Below are positions 8,510 to 17,733 of a DNA stretch of 64,000 nucleotides, piece after piece. Position numbers and translations under genes: made by a program. Source of the DNA: Blautia pseudococcoides (GTDB lineage: Bacteria > Bacillota > Clostridia > Lachnospirales > Lachnospiraceae); NCBI RefSeq assembly GCF_001689125.2, contig NZ_CP015405.2, positions 3,664,501 through 3,728,500 of the forward strand, in the 5' to 3' direction. The first letter of the stretch is position 1, and each line of letters begins with the position of its first letter. Below the pieces are notes generated by a model. It was given only the letters and a program-made list of their open reading frames with translations, ran no database searches and was not told the DNA's origin.

Positions 8510-9560
8510 GATGTTTCCCCCTTCCGTACGCAATCCCTGCCCACAGCGCCAGCAGCAGGAACAGCGGCGCATAAATGTTCTGCAGAACCTCGCGGTACCA
8601 TTCCAGGGAAATGCCTGCTTTCTCACATCCCAGTGCGCATACCAGAATCCCTCCTGCCAGGTAGGGCGCCCCTTTTTCCATATGCCCCCGCTTTAACAGC
8701 TCGTGGTTGTAGAAAAAAATACTGCCCACAGCAAAAAAGATGCAGAACATGACAGCAGCAATGAAAAAGATATCCACACGTTCCAGAAAATCCCCCGGCA
8801 GATCCACGCCTGCCATCATGTCAAAAAGTGGGTAGGACTTCTGCACATAGCCCCCTGCTCCGAATGCCCCCTGTAACAGGATCAGGGCTGCGGACAAAAT
8901 CCCCAGAAGAAGAAACACGGAGCTGTTCAGCGCTTTTCCCGCATTGCCCGGACGGTCCACATTTCCCAGGGTAAAGGGCAGGAAGAATACCGGGAGGAAG
9001 GTACAGAACACCCTGTAACATCCCTGGATCACGCCTTTCAGTGACGTATATCCCGTCACTTCCAGATAGGCACCATTGACTCTGGTGACAGACAGCAGAA
9101 ACATGATGGCCAGCACAAATAAAATGACCGGAAAACAGATCTCCGCCATACGTCCCCTTCGCTCCAGTCCCTGATGGCTTCCCAGATAGCACACCACAGC
9201 AGTGATCGTGATGATCACAAAAGGTTTGCTGCTCTCAATGAAGAAACGGCCCGTGATCCTGCTGGTCACAAGAAGCAGGAAGACCCCTGTGATAAAAAGG
9301 TATGACAGATGCAGAAGACAGAAAATTTTCCCCGCGTATTTTCCCATATACCGCTCAGGCATTAAATAGCAGGATTTCATACGGATAAAGAATATGCTGG
9401 CTGCCAGGAACAAAAATCCCATTAAAAGCAGGGAGAGCACCCCCTGCCGTCCCTCCAGATATGAGGTGACGGGAACGGTGACTAAATAGATGCCCAACTG
9501 TCCCAGGACCAACTGCCGAAAAAGCTGTCTGTGGGATATCCTTTGATTGTCAGCGTACAT
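8490..9560 (-). CDS. gerAB: GerAB-type spore germination permease
   Basis: This 356-residue polytopic protein of the amino acid permease-related GerAB family is a nutrient-sensing subunit of a germinant receptor in the spore inner membrane. About ten hydrophobic segments are visible. ATG at 9560 is chosen because AAAGGAGG lies 9 bp ahead; an ORF extension upstream lacks support. It overlaps gerA by 11 bp and gerC by 20 bp, showing a tight three-gene operon. The ligand cannot be read from sequence. Confidence 0.93.
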   Translation of the reverse strand: MYADNQRISHRQLFRQLVLGQLGIYLVTVPVTSYLEGRQGVLSLLLMGFLFLAASIFFIRMKSCYLMPERYMGKYAGKIFCLLHLSYLFITGVFLLLVTSRITGRFFIESSKPFVIITITAVVCYLGSHQGLERRGRMAEICFPVILFVLAIMFLLSVTRVNGAYLEVTGYTSLKGVIQGCYRVFCTFLPVFFLPFTLGNVDRPGNAGKALNSSVFLLLGILSAALILLQGAFGAGGYVQKSYPLFDMMAGVDLPGDFLERVDIFFIAAVMFCIFFAVGSIFFYNHELLKRGHMEKGAPYLAGGILVCALGCEKAGISLEWYREVLQNIYAPLFLLLALWAGIAYGRGKHHDKEEK

Positions 9561-11058
9561 GCTTCTTTCCTCCTTTTGTTTTGAGGCGCACCTGCTGATC
9601 TCTTCTGGCATAGAGAGGCCTTCTTGTCATAAATCTGAGCGGTGCCAGGACAACGCCGTCTGATTCACCTCTGTATCCTGCATCTCTCTGCGCGGCAAAC
9701 GGTGTCAGATAGGGGATGCCAAAGCTTTTGAGGCCTGCCAGATGGCTGATAACAAGATAAAGCCCTAAGAGCATACCAAAGACACCCATGGTACCTCCAA
9801 GAAGGATGAAACCGAATTTCAAAAGCCTGAAGGGCGCCGTAAATTCCTCATTTGGGATAGCCAATGTGGCCAATGCGGTCACAGCCACCACGACCACCAC
9901 AATGGGGCTTACCAGGTTGGCCTCCACAGCCGCCTGGCCGATGATCAGACCGCCCACAATACCGATGGTGCCGCCAAGAGGCCCTGGCGCCCGAACCCCG
10001 GCTTCCCGGATACTCTCAAATGCCACCTCCATAAAAAAGACCTCCAGAATCCCCGGAAAGGGCACACCTTTTCTGGCCTCCGCAAAGGAGAGGATCAGGT
10101 TGGTGGGAAGTACCTGGGTATGGAAATTCGTCACTGCCAGATAGGTTCCAGAAAAGAGCATGGCAAATGCTGCCGCTATATAGCGGATGATCCTTAAAAA
10201 GGATGCCAGCTCAAAATGGTTGTATTCATCCTCGCTCACCTGCAGAAAGTCGTTGAACGCAGCCGGAAGCAGGATTCCCATAGGGGAATTGTCAACAAGC
10301 ACCAGGACTCTGCCGTTGAGGATCTCCATGGCGCACTTGTCCGGGCGCTCAGATGTCTGGAACTGGGGAAATGGGGACAGCCAGTTTTCCTCAGCCAGAT
10401 GTTCCACAATGCCGCTGTCCATGACACCGTCAATCTCAAAGCTCTCCAATCGCCGGTCCAGCTCTTCCAACAGTTCCGGGCGCACCAGTTCCTCCATGTA
10501 AAGAATCTGCACCAATGTCTGGCTTCTGACACCCAGAGTTTTTTCTTTGACTTTTAACTTGGCATTCCGGATCCTTTTCCGCACAAGAGCGGAGTTGGTT
10601 TTGACCACATCTGAAAATCCTTCTTTTGAGCCCCGCAGCACCTTTTCCCTGGATGCCTCCTGCACACCCATGCTGGGATAACCCTTGCTGGATACCTTAA
10701 TAGAGTGTGGGTAGCCGTCAAAGAAGAAAATGGCATTCCCCGCAAACATGGCTGCCAGAGCTTCTGACATAGTATCCAGGGTTTTAACATCCGAGATTCC
10801 CAGACCGTTTTCATCCACAAATTCCAGGATCTCATCCTTTGGCATTTCCCACATATGGTTTACCAGCTTGCCAATGACAGAGTCCTCCAGCATCATGTTG
10901 CTGACTGCCACCTCAATATAGACTACCAGGCAGCGTATTTTCTGTTCCTGTCCCAGAATCATGGGACGGATAATAACGTCAGCGCAGTCTTTCAGTGTCT
11001 TTCGGATGTAGTCTTCATTTTCCTGTATATGGATGGATATTTCGTCGTTGTTTTTCAT
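9550..11058 (-). CDS. gerAA: GerA-type spore germination protein (GerAA family)
   Basis: This 502-residue subunit is first in the gerA-gerB-gerC operon. A soluble N-terminal region (to about 260, with FFDGYPHSIKV and the VLVDNSPMGILLPAAFNDF block) is followed by several membrane helices (about 290-460) with the family motif FPGILEVFFMEVAFESIREAGVR split across about 325-350. ATG at 11058 follows GAAAGGGG. Recent work on the family describes GerAA oligomers as ion channels. It is expected in the spore inner membrane. Confidence 0.94.
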   Translation of the reverse strand: MKNNDEISIHIQENEDYIRKTLKDCADVIIRPMILGQEQKIRCLVVYIEVAVSNMMLEDSVIGKLVNHMWEMPKDEILEFVDENGLGISDVKTLDTMSEALAAMFAGNAIFFFDGYPHSIKVSSKGYPSMGVQEASREKVLRGSKEGFSDVVKTNSALVRKRIRNAKLKVKEKTLGVRSQTLVQILYMEELVRPELLEELDRRLESFEIDGVMDSGIVEHLAEENWLSPFPQFQTSERPDKCAMEILNGRVLVLVDNSPMGILLPAAFNDFLQVSEDEYNHFELASFLRIIRYIAAAFAMLFSGTYLAVTNFHTQVLPTNLILSFAEARKGVPFPGILEVFFMEVAFESIREAGVRAPGPLGGTIGIVGGLIIGQAAVEANLVSPIVVVVVAVTALATLAIPNEEFTAPFRLLKFGFILLGGTMGVFGMLLGLYLVISHLAGLKSFGIPYLTPFAAQRDAGYRGESDGVVLAPLRFMTRRPLYARRDQQVRLKTKGGKKHVR

Positions 11059-11126
11059 TTGGAAGGCCCCTTTCCGCTCTCCTGCCGCTATAGTGTACCT
11101 GAAAACAGGATGGATCTGCCGCACAA

Positions 11127-11162
11127 AAAAAGAGAGACGTATTTTTTTACATCTCTCTTAGA
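11127..11162 (-). terminator. Intrinsic terminator before the germination operon
   Basis: On the minus strand AAGAGAGA and TCTCTCTT form an 8-bp stem around an A-rich loop and are followed by an uninterrupted T run. It should end transcripts coming from the GntR/ispE unit, so the germination operon needs its own (probably sporulation-specific) promoter just after it. Confidence 0.7.
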
Positions 11163-11226
11163 ATATCCATTTCTTCTATTATTATACAATGCGTTATTCC
11201 GTCACTATCCCCATTCACGCAGCGCA

Positions 11227-11302
11227 AAATGCAATAAATTGCATTTCCTACTCCAAAGGGCAGAACTATGCATGGCAAAACGTGTTACTGTTAGCAGTAA
11301 CA
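11227..11302. repeat. Two perfect inverted repeats after the GntR gene
   Basis: TGTTACTG-TTAG-CAGTAACA (11283-11302) directly follows the GntR stop codon and has 8-bp arms. AAATGCAAT-AA-ATTGCATTT (11227-11246) has 9-bp arms. The first could act as a weak terminator on the minus strand. The second has the dyad shape of a regulator site. Neither has been matched to a known regulator. Confidence 0.45.
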
Positions 11303-11977
11303 TTAATCCGGCTCGTTCAGGCTACGGATGATAGCCTTCTGCTGATTATCCACATGGACATAGACATACTTCAGCGCAGACTCCTTGTCCTTTTTCCGCA
11401 GAGCTTCGCAGATCGCTCTGTGCTCCTGGGCAAGTGTACGGCGCACAGCGATATCCTTCAGATACTCAATACGGTAACGGTACATCTGTTCCCTTAAATT
11501 GCTCAAGAGCTGCACCAGGCGGTTATTATTGGTGGCATTATAAATGATATCGTGAAATGCCACGTCCATCTCAGCAAGCTCCGTCAAATCCCCGTTCTCA
11601 GTCAGGCTTAAAAATCTATGCTCCACCTTGTCCAGCTCGTCCAACTCCTCCGGAGTGATCCGCTCACAGGCCAGACGGATGGCCAGTTCCTCCATGCCTT
11701 TTCTGACCTCCAGCACATCATTTAAGTCACGCTCTGTGATGGATGCCACTTTTGCCCCTTTTCTGGGCGCCATGACTACCAGCCCTTCCAGTTCCAGCTT
11801 CCGGATCGCCTCGCGGATGGGGGTTCTGCTCACACCCAGTTTCTCGGCCAGGGCAATCTCCATAAGCCGCTCGCCCGGTTTTAAATCTCCTTTAAGGATA
11901 GCCCTCCGCAGTGTATTGAAAACCACATCCCGCAGCGGAAGGTATTCATCCATATGCATTTCCAAATCCGTTGTCAT
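11303..11977 (-). CDS. GntR-family transcriptional regulator (FadR subfamily, FCD domain)
   Basis: This 224-residue regulator has an N-terminal winged helix (about residues 13-78; KLGVSRTPIREAIRKLELEGLV is the usual recognition region, split here) and an all-helical FCD ligand-binding domain (about 90-215, with the metal-site-like FHDIIYNATNN segment). FadR-type regulators usually sense organic acids or sugar acids and repress nearby genes. Its ATG overlaps the ispE stop (ATGA), so it is translationally coupled to ispE, an unusual partner that does not reveal its ligand. RBS is GGAGG. Confidence 0.92.
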   Translation of the reverse strand: MTTDLEMHMDEYLPLRDVVFNTLRRAILKGDLKPGERLMEIALAEKLGVSRTPIREAIRKLELEGLVVMAPRKGAKVASITERDLNDVLEVRKGMEELAIRLACERITPEELDELDKVEHRFLSLTENGDLTELAEMDVAFHDIIYNATNNNRLVQLLSNLREQMYRYRIEYLKDIAVRRTLAQEHRAICEALRKKDKESALKYVYVHVDNQQKAIIRSLNEPD

Positions 11978-12846
11978 CTGTGTCTTCCTCCATTATTGAA
12001 TACTGTAGTCAAAAAAACGGTTCTGGCGATCTTAGTCTCGCGCAGTGCCTCACAGGCCTGCTCCGCTGCCGCCTTATCATCAAAGAGTCCGAAGACCGTA
12101 GGACCGCTGCCGCTCATCATGGCATTGACTGCGCCGTGGTCCTTCATATGTTGTTTGATCTCCTCAATCACAGGGTATGCCGGAATTGTCACGCTCTCAA
12201 GAACATTTCCCATATGTTCGGCAATCCTGTTCAAATTATGCCATTGGAGCCCCTCCAGCATTCTGTCTATCTCCGGATGTTCTGCGATCTCCGATGCATC
12301 CAGTTTCTCATAGACAAATTTCGTGGACACGCTGACAGGCGGCTTTCCAATGAGCACGTAGCAGTCCGGACAGGGGGGCAGAGCACGCAGCTTCTCTCCG
12401 ATTCCCTCTGCAAGTGCAGTGCCACGAAGCAGGCAGTACGGAACATCCGCACCGACTTTCACGCTCCGCTCCATAAGCTCCCGCACGGTAAGCCCCAGTC
12501 CGAACAATCGGTTCACTCCGATCATGGCGGCGGCGGCATCCGAGCTCCCGCCTGCCATGCCGGCAGCGACCGGTATGAATTTCTGCAGATCCACTGTTAT
12601 CCCTTTCTTCACTTTGAACTCATCCATCAAAAGCTGCGCTGCTTTATAGACCAGATTGTTCTCGTTGGTAGGGATAAACGGCAGATTTGTAGTAATGGAA
12701 ATCCCCGGTTCCTCTTTGATATCAATTTCTAACTGGTCATACATGTTAATGGTCTGCATGATCATGCGAACCTCATGATAACCGTCCTCACGTTTTCTGA
12801 CTACATCCAATCCCAGATTAATTTTCGCCAGTGCCCTTAATCTCAT
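11974..12846 (-). CDS. ispE: 4-diphosphocytidyl-2-C-methyl-D-erythritol kinase
   Basis: This 290-residue GHMP kinase of the MEP isoprenoid pathway phosphorylates the 2-OH of CDP-methylerythritol with ATP. Motif 1 AKINLGLDV is at the N terminus, the ATP-binding glycine loop PVAAGMAGGSSDAA is near residue 100, and the C-terminal SGSGPTVFG block is present. ATG at 12846 has AGGAG upstream; longer in-frame starts lack a ribosome site. It is the first gene of an ispE-gntR unit with a candidate promoter near 13150. Confidence 0.96.
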   Translation of the reverse strand: MRLRALAKINLGLDVVRKREDGYHEVRMIMQTINMYDQLEIDIKEEPGISITTNLPFIPTNENNLVYKAAQLLMDEFKVKKGITVDLQKFIPVAAGMAGGSSDAAAAMIGVNRLFGLGLTVRELMERSVKVGADVPYCLLRGTALAEGIGEKLRALPPCPDCYVLIGKPPVSVSTKFVYEKLDASEIAEHPEIDRMLEGLQWHNLNRIAEHMGNVLESVTIPAYPVIEEIKQHMKDHGAVNAMMSGSGPTVFGLFDDKAAAEQACEALRETKIARTVFLTTVFNNGGRHR

Positions 12847-13132
12847 TTTTATCTCCTGTGTTCCCAATTCTGCACCTGAAAGCATGGTTGGTATTCCTTT
12901 CTGCCAGATGCAGACATGCTACCGGGTGAATCGTTAAGTTTTTGTAACTGTTCAGCAGGTCTGCGCACAACTGGGCTGACTGTAAGAATGTCCCCGTGAA
13001 GGGAAAGCTTTCAACAGCCTGGCAAAAATCCCATCCTCCCAGGCGGTTCTGCATGGATTTCTGCTTGTGGCTGAGAAGATACCGGACAGCTACAAATGTT
13101 TATTGTATATTGTATTCGTTTTTATACACTTT

Positions 13133-13161
13133 ATTCTATACGATATACCTCCTTTTTTCAA
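13133..13161 (-). promoter_or_regulatory. Candidate promoter for the ispE-gntR unit
   Basis: TTGAAA (13161-13156) and TAGAAT (13138-13133) on the minus strand are 17 bp apart. The implied leader to ispE is about 280 nt. I see no convincing gene or terminator in the rest of 12847-13172. Confidence 0.4.
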
Positions 13162-13172
13162 CACCAAAAACA

Positions 13173-14732
13173 TTATGATTCTACTTTCTTCGTCAATATC
13201 AGGGTATCATATGGTTTAACCTCGTCACTTTCCAGATTATTGAGCTGCACAATGGTTTCAATTGTAGTATAAAACTTCTTGGCAATGTCCCAAAGTGTAT
13301 CCTGGGGCTGTACCTGGTATCCCACAATTCCAGGCATACTCTGGAGTTTTTCCCGGTCCAGCTCCCGCTCTTCTATCTCCCGGATGATGCCTGTGTCCGT
13401 CTGCTTCAGCACAAGGGCATTCAGGTTCATGACTATTTTCACTTCTATCTCATCACTGTCTATCATTGTGGTGGACAGTTGTTCCAAATCTGTCCGCAGA
13501 TGATAGGTACAGTTTTTCCCTATTCCCGGAGCTTCCACCACATGGGTGAAGGGGATCATGGCATCCATGGAATAGAAGGGCATATCATCGTCCCCTATAA
13601 TATAGAGGATTCTCACCTGGACGATGCCTTCCACTTCTATGCCGTTTTCCACAGGATGGGTGTCGTCTACTTTCACATTTCCGTCGCTGTGGCATATTTG
13701 AAGGATTTTCCCCTGGTTCTGTTCCATTTTGATGCGGTCCCCCACACGGCATTTGGAATTGTTTTTCACCAGGAGGCTTTCCAGTTTTTTATTTTCGCGG
13801 ATGGGGACGCATTCTTTTACAGGAGTGTATACGTCCAAAAGCAGGGACATTTCCTCCTCCTCATAGATTTTCATTTCTAATTCCAGGACGGCATCCACAC
13901 CGATCAGGCGCTCCTCCCCGTCGCTGTCTGTTTTCACCTCCAGTTTGCTCTGGGGCATGGTCACATCTATGTTCGGCACCATATCCACGGTGCAGCCCAC
14001 GCATTCCAGTTCCTGGTAGAAGGGGACGGAATGCTCCAGCCACTGGAGGGAATTGTTGTCATCATCCCCGCGGTACAGGGCAAATATGAAAAGTTCACCT
14101 TTTACGCCTATCTTATCGTTTTCCGCCCGGATGTCCATGCCGCGGACTTCCACGGTGTTCCACAGAAGTTCGTGGATATTTGGCTTGTTGGAAGCAAGGG
14201 CAATGTCCTCTTTTACCCGCATGGTATCTTTTTTATGGACCGCGATCCCCATGACGGAGATATCCTTTTTTTTCTGGGAAATGCCTTCAGCGTCCACACC
14301 TGCAGGAAGATTGGTCTCCTGCATTTCCTCCACGGACGCGGTGAAGGTTACCAGGGCTTTGATGTTCAGCTTTCTGGAGTTGATAAGCTGGACACTCAGG
14401 TCTTCAATGTCCCATTTTACCCGCACTTTGTCACCGTTTTCCAGGCCCTCCAGGTGCATGGTCTCCCCTATGGGAAGGGTGCCGAGAAGACTTTGGATCC
14501 TGCGCTCCTCGCTGTCGCTTACATAGAGGAGATAGACCATCAAAGCGCCGGTGAGAAAAGCGTGGCCCTCTGATATCTGTACGTCATCTATGTGGATTTC
14601 CCCTTTTTTCTGGATCATGCGGCCTACGTCGGGTTTGATATCCGGCACATTTAAATCTTCGTCAAAGGTAATCTGGCTGACAGCTTCACATTTTGTATGC
14701 ATCATACGCATCTGTTTTGTTATTAATTCCAC
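13173..14732 (-). CDS. sipL: SPOCS/DUF3794 and LysM protein, SipL-like
   Basis: This 519-residue protein has repeated SPOCS (DUF3794) domains through most of its length (for example DEDLNVPDIKPDVGRM near residue 25 and MEQNQGKILQICHSDGNVK near 335) and a C-terminal LysM domain (about 472-516, YQVQPQDTLWDIAKKFYTT). In Clostridioides difficile SipL binds SpoIVA through LysM and tethers the spore coat. This gene has the same architecture. Start is GTG after AGAGGG. It is made in the mother cell in known cases. The following lipoprotein gene is unrelated. Confidence 0.88.
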   Translation of the reverse strand: MELITKQMRMMHTKCEAVSQITFDEDLNVPDIKPDVGRMIQKKGEIHIDDVQISEGHAFLTGALMVYLLYVSDSEERRIQSLLGTLPIGETMHLEGLENGDKVRVKWDIEDLSVQLINSRKLNIKALVTFTASVEEMQETNLPAGVDAEGISQKKKDISVMGIAVHKKDTMRVKEDIALASNKPNIHELLWNTVEVRGMDIRAENDKIGVKGELFIFALYRGDDDNNSLQWLEHSVPFYQELECVGCTVDMVPNIDVTMPQSKLEVKTDSDGEERLIGVDAVLELEMKIYEEEEMSLLLDVYTPVKECVPIRENKKLESLLVKNNSKCRVGDRIKMEQNQGKILQICHSDGNVKVDDTHPVENGIEVEGIVQVRILYIIGDDDMPFYSMDAMIPFTHVVEAPGIGKNCTYHLRTDLEQLSTTMIDSDEIEVKIVMNLNALVLKQTDTGIIREIEERELDREKLQSMPGIVGYQVQPQDTLWDIAKKFYTTIETIVQLNNLESDEVKPYDTLILTKKVES

Positions 14733-14747
14733 AATAAGCCCTCTTTT

Positions 14748-15158
14748 CTATTCAAAAATTACCGGCTCTTCCCGGTATTTCATTTTTACCACCAGATATG
14801 GATAGGATGGCTCGTCTTTTAGGTCTTTGTCCTCCTCCGGCCCTATTAGGGTGGTCTGTAGATGGATCGCATTGTCCCACAGGGACAAGTCCTCAATTTG
14901 GATACTGTATCCTCCTGTCTCTTGTTTGCCATAGCCTTTGAGAAGGTATAGGTAGGAACCGTCCTGATATGTAAGCTGGAATTCTGATTCTTTGTTTTCT
15001 TCTATCAGTTCCTTGACTTTATCAGGGAAATCCTCTTCCTTCATCACTGTGTACTCTGGCTTGACTCCGTCCTGGGCTTTGACTTTTTCTATGCTGCAGG
15101 AGGCCAGGGGGAGGGTCAGGAGGCAGATGAAACATAGTGTTAGGATTAATTTTTTCAA
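14748..15158 (-). CDS. PrcB C-terminal-type lipoprotein
   Basis: This is a 136-residue exported protein. No ATG fits; the TTG at 15158 gives MKKLILTLCFICLL and the lipobox LASC, so I place the start there (a more distal TTG adds an unlikely basic extension). The C-terminal half (LYLLKGYGKQETGGYSIQIEDL) matches the PrcB_C domain, named after a subunit of a Treponema protease complex and common in Clostridia lipoproteins. Its real function is unknown. It ends 15 bp before the sipL start, so the two are probably cotranscribed. Confidence 0.72.
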   Translation of the reverse strand: MKKLILTLCFICLLTLPLASCSIEKVKAQDGVKPEYTVMKEEDFPDKVKELIEENKESEFQLTYQDGSYLYLLKGYGKQETGGYSIQIEDLSLWDNAIHLQTTLIGPEEDKDLKDEPSYPYLVVKMKYREEPVIFE

Positions 15159-15257
15159 TGTTGGGGTGCCGCCTTTGGTTTTTGGTGCTCTTAGCAATAG
15201 TGTATGTGGGGCGGGGATGTAATATGACAGGGAATTTTTTTGAAATGGGGGGATAGA

Positions 15258-15318
15258 ACCTGCTCCCAGTCACTAAGCTGGTCACCAGTGGGTTCCTCGC
15301 TAAGTGTCTGGGGCAGGT
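15258..15318. repeat. Long imperfect palindrome, candidate structured RNA or palindromic element
   Basis: A 21-nt arm (15258-15278, beginning ACCTGCTCCCAG) pairs with a 20-nt arm (15299-15318, ending CTGGGGCAGGT) with only symmetric mismatches and one bulge. The apical part contains a second small hairpin, CTGG-TCA-CCAG. There is no T tract on either strand, so it is not an intrinsic terminator. It sits in a 1-kb interval (15159-16184) with no convincing gene. Confidence 0.55.
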
Positions 15319-15537
15319 GGATCTCCTGTCCGCTCCTCTGAAACATCACTCCTGGGACTTATGCCCGCCCTGCCCTGTTCCCCCTGGTTTTGATGAAAGC
15401 TCCATGTTTTTGTCCTGATGTGTTGCGTTGGATGGGCTTGGATGTAGCTTTTGGACCTGGCTTTTAGGATGCGGATTTAGTAATGCAGATTTGGGGATGT
15501 GGCGTTGAGAATAAAGCTTTTGAAATATAATTATTTT

Positions 15538-15853
15538 AGGGATACGGATTTGGGGATTCTTCTTGTGTGTGCAGCTTTAGGGGTACGATTTTGGAAATTC
15601 AGCTTGTGAATAAAGCTTTAGGAATACGATTTGGGAAATTCAGCTTGTGAGTATAGCTTTAGGAATACATTTTGGAAAACTCTGCTTGTGAGTACAGCTT
15701 TAGGAATACATTTTGGAAAACTCTGCTTGTGAGTACAGCTTTAGGAATACATTTTGGAAAACTCTGCTTGTGGGTACAGCTTTAGGAATATATTTTGGAA
15801 AACTCTGCTTGTGAGTACAGCTTTAGGAATACATTTTGGAAAACTCTGCTTGG
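15538..15853. repeat. 41-bp tandem repeat, seven full copies plus a partial one
   Basis: Units begin AGGAATACATTTTGGAAAAC and end with GTACAGCTTT. Full copies start at 15538, 15579, 15620, 15661, 15702, 15743 and 15784, with a partial copy at 15825. The first three are diverged and the last ones nearly identical, which fits recent slippage expansion at the right end. The period is not a multiple of three and no long frame crosses it, so it is non-coding. The rest of 15320-16184 holds looser relatives of the same words and no gene. Confidence 0.9.
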
Positions 15854-16184
15854 TGATGAATACTTTATTGTTTTGGGTTGTGGAATATGTGGCAGATAAT
15901 TTATTCGTTTGTGTGTTGATTATGTTGCTGTGAAAAAGTCTGCTTGATGGGATTGTCGAGTAGAAGGTAAGATTCTATGCTATATGGTAGTGCTCTTTGA
16001 TCTTGGTTGTGGATGTTAAGGGATGAAACAGTTAATGGAAAATTGTGAATTTAGGGAAATAGAGCTGCCGTCGAAGGTGTTTATAGCTGGGTGCAATTGG
16101 AATGTGTTGCACGGGTCGCTATATGAGTCTTGCTTCGTGTGGCAGCTCTGGGAATGGATGTTTAAGGGTGTTGTTGGGCGGGGA

Positions 16185-17582
16185 TTAATTGGCTACTATA
16201 TTTTGCAGCCATACGCCTTTTTTTACTAGTATGAAGCCTATAAGGCATTTCACCATGTCACCCATTTGTACCAGAATGTAGATGGCAACTACTGGGAGTA
16301 GTGTGTGGTGGCTTAGGGTGAAGGCTATGGTTACGCTTACGCACCAGATGAACACACTGTCAAACAGGAAGGTAACAATGGTTTTTCCGCCGGACCGCAG
16401 GGTGAAGTAGGCGGCGTGGAGGAAGGCGTTTTGGGGCATGAAGACTGCGGTTGCCATGATAAAGTATTTTGCAAGCTCCCTGGCTTCCTGGTTGGTATTG
16501 TAGAGCATGGGGAACAGGGGTGCAAGGAGCAGCATGAGCAGCGCAACACCGGTACAGCAGAATACGGAAAATGCGATCATCTTTGTATCTGTGTCCCGGG
16601 CTTCTTTCATTTTGCCGGCTCCCAGAAGCTGGCCCACTACAATGGCCACGGAATCTCCAAGAGCTATAAATACAATGTTGAATACATTGTTGATGGTGTT
16701 GGCAATGTTCAGGGCCGCAACTACATTAAGTCCCCGGATGGAATAACATTGTGTCAGCATGGCCATTCCGGCAGCCCAGAGGGCCTCGTTCAGAAGAAGG
16801 GGGGTTCCCTTGATCAGAATCTTTTTAGTCAGCAGCGCAGGAACCTTCAAGGTTCTGTACAGACCTTCAATGTATTGGTTTATTTCTTTGTGTTTATGGG
16901 TCCAATGGATGACAATGGCTGCCTCCACATATCTGGACAGTACGGTTGCTATGGCTGCACCCTGGACACCCAGCGCCGGAAAACCGAATTTTCCGTATAT
17001 TAATATGTAGTTAAACACCAGGTTAATGATAACGGCTGTGATTCCGGCCTTCATAGGCACGACTGTCTCCCCACATTCACGCAGGGTACTTGCGTATACC
17101 TGAACCATCATAAACGGCGGAAGGCCTAAGAGCATAATGTAAAGGTATTGTTTTCCGTAGGTAAGTGTAGCTGCCAGATTCTCTGCACTGCCCTCACCGT
17201 GAAGGTACATGCTGATGAGCTGCTCACCTCCAATGAGGAAAACCATAACAGTTCCTACTGTAAGGATCACTGCCATCCATATTTTATAGCGAAATGTATT
17301 GCGGATACCTTCATTGTCCTTCTGCCCGAAATACTGCGCGGTAAAAATCCCCGCCCCTGACACACCTCCGAAGATACAGAGGTTATAAACAAAGATGAGC
17401 TGGTTTACAATGGCAGCGCCTGACATCTGCTCTGTGCCAATTCTTCCTACCATGATGTTATCCAGAAGGCTCACGAAATTGGTGATACCGTTCTGTATCA
17501 TAATAGGAACAGCTATTGCAAGGATCATCTTATAAAAGTTTTTATTACCGATGAATTTTTTCATCACTCCGGTCTTTTGCAT
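16185..17582 (-). CDS. MATE-family efflux transporter
   Basis: This 465-residue membrane protein has the 12-helix MATE pattern in two homologous halves (repeats near AIAVPIMIQNGITNFVSLLDN and, in the second half, GTPLLLNEALWAAGMAM). It probably exports cationic organic compounds with a Na+ or H+ gradient. ATG at 17582 is used; an internal ATG at 17564 has GGAG too close to be better. It is transcribed away from plsC and stands alone. Confidence 0.93.
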   Translation of the reverse strand: MQKTGVMKKFIGNKNFYKMILAIAVPIMIQNGITNFVSLLDNIMVGRIGTEQMSGAAIVNQLIFVYNLCIFGGVSGAGIFTAQYFGQKDNEGIRNTFRYKIWMAVILTVGTVMVFLIGGEQLISMYLHGEGSAENLAATLTYGKQYLYIMLLGLPPFMMVQVYASTLRECGETVVPMKAGITAVIINLVFNYILIYGKFGFPALGVQGAAIATVLSRYVEAAIVIHWTHKHKEINQYIEGLYRTLKVPALLTKKILIKGTPLLLNEALWAAGMAMLTQCYSIRGLNVVAALNIANTINNVFNIVFIALGDSVAIVVGQLLGAGKMKEARDTDTKMIAFSVFCCTGVALLMLLLAPLFPMLYNTNQEARELAKYFIMATAVFMPQNAFLHAAYFTLRSGGKTIVTFLFDSVFIWCVSVTIAFTLSHHTLLPVVAIYILVQMGDMVKCLIGFILVKKGVWLQNIVAN

Positions 17583-17733
17583 TTTTCTCTAAGCCCCCTA
17601 AAATCAGCGATATAATACATAACTTACTACAGGAAATCTTCTTTGTAAAGAAAATAATATGGAATATATTGACGATTTTTTGCAGGGTTTTTCGTTAGAA
17701 TAACAAGAATGTCTGCCTCAAAGGAAAATGGTG

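Noticed and set aside
12818-13054. 78-codon frame overlapping the ispE start
   Set aside because: No ribosome site; ispE has a well-defined start and motifs.
16023-16229. 68-codon plus-strand frame between the 41-bp repeat and the MATE gene
   Set aside because: No ribosome site, no recognisable domain, and it overlaps the 3' end of a well-supported gene on the other strand.
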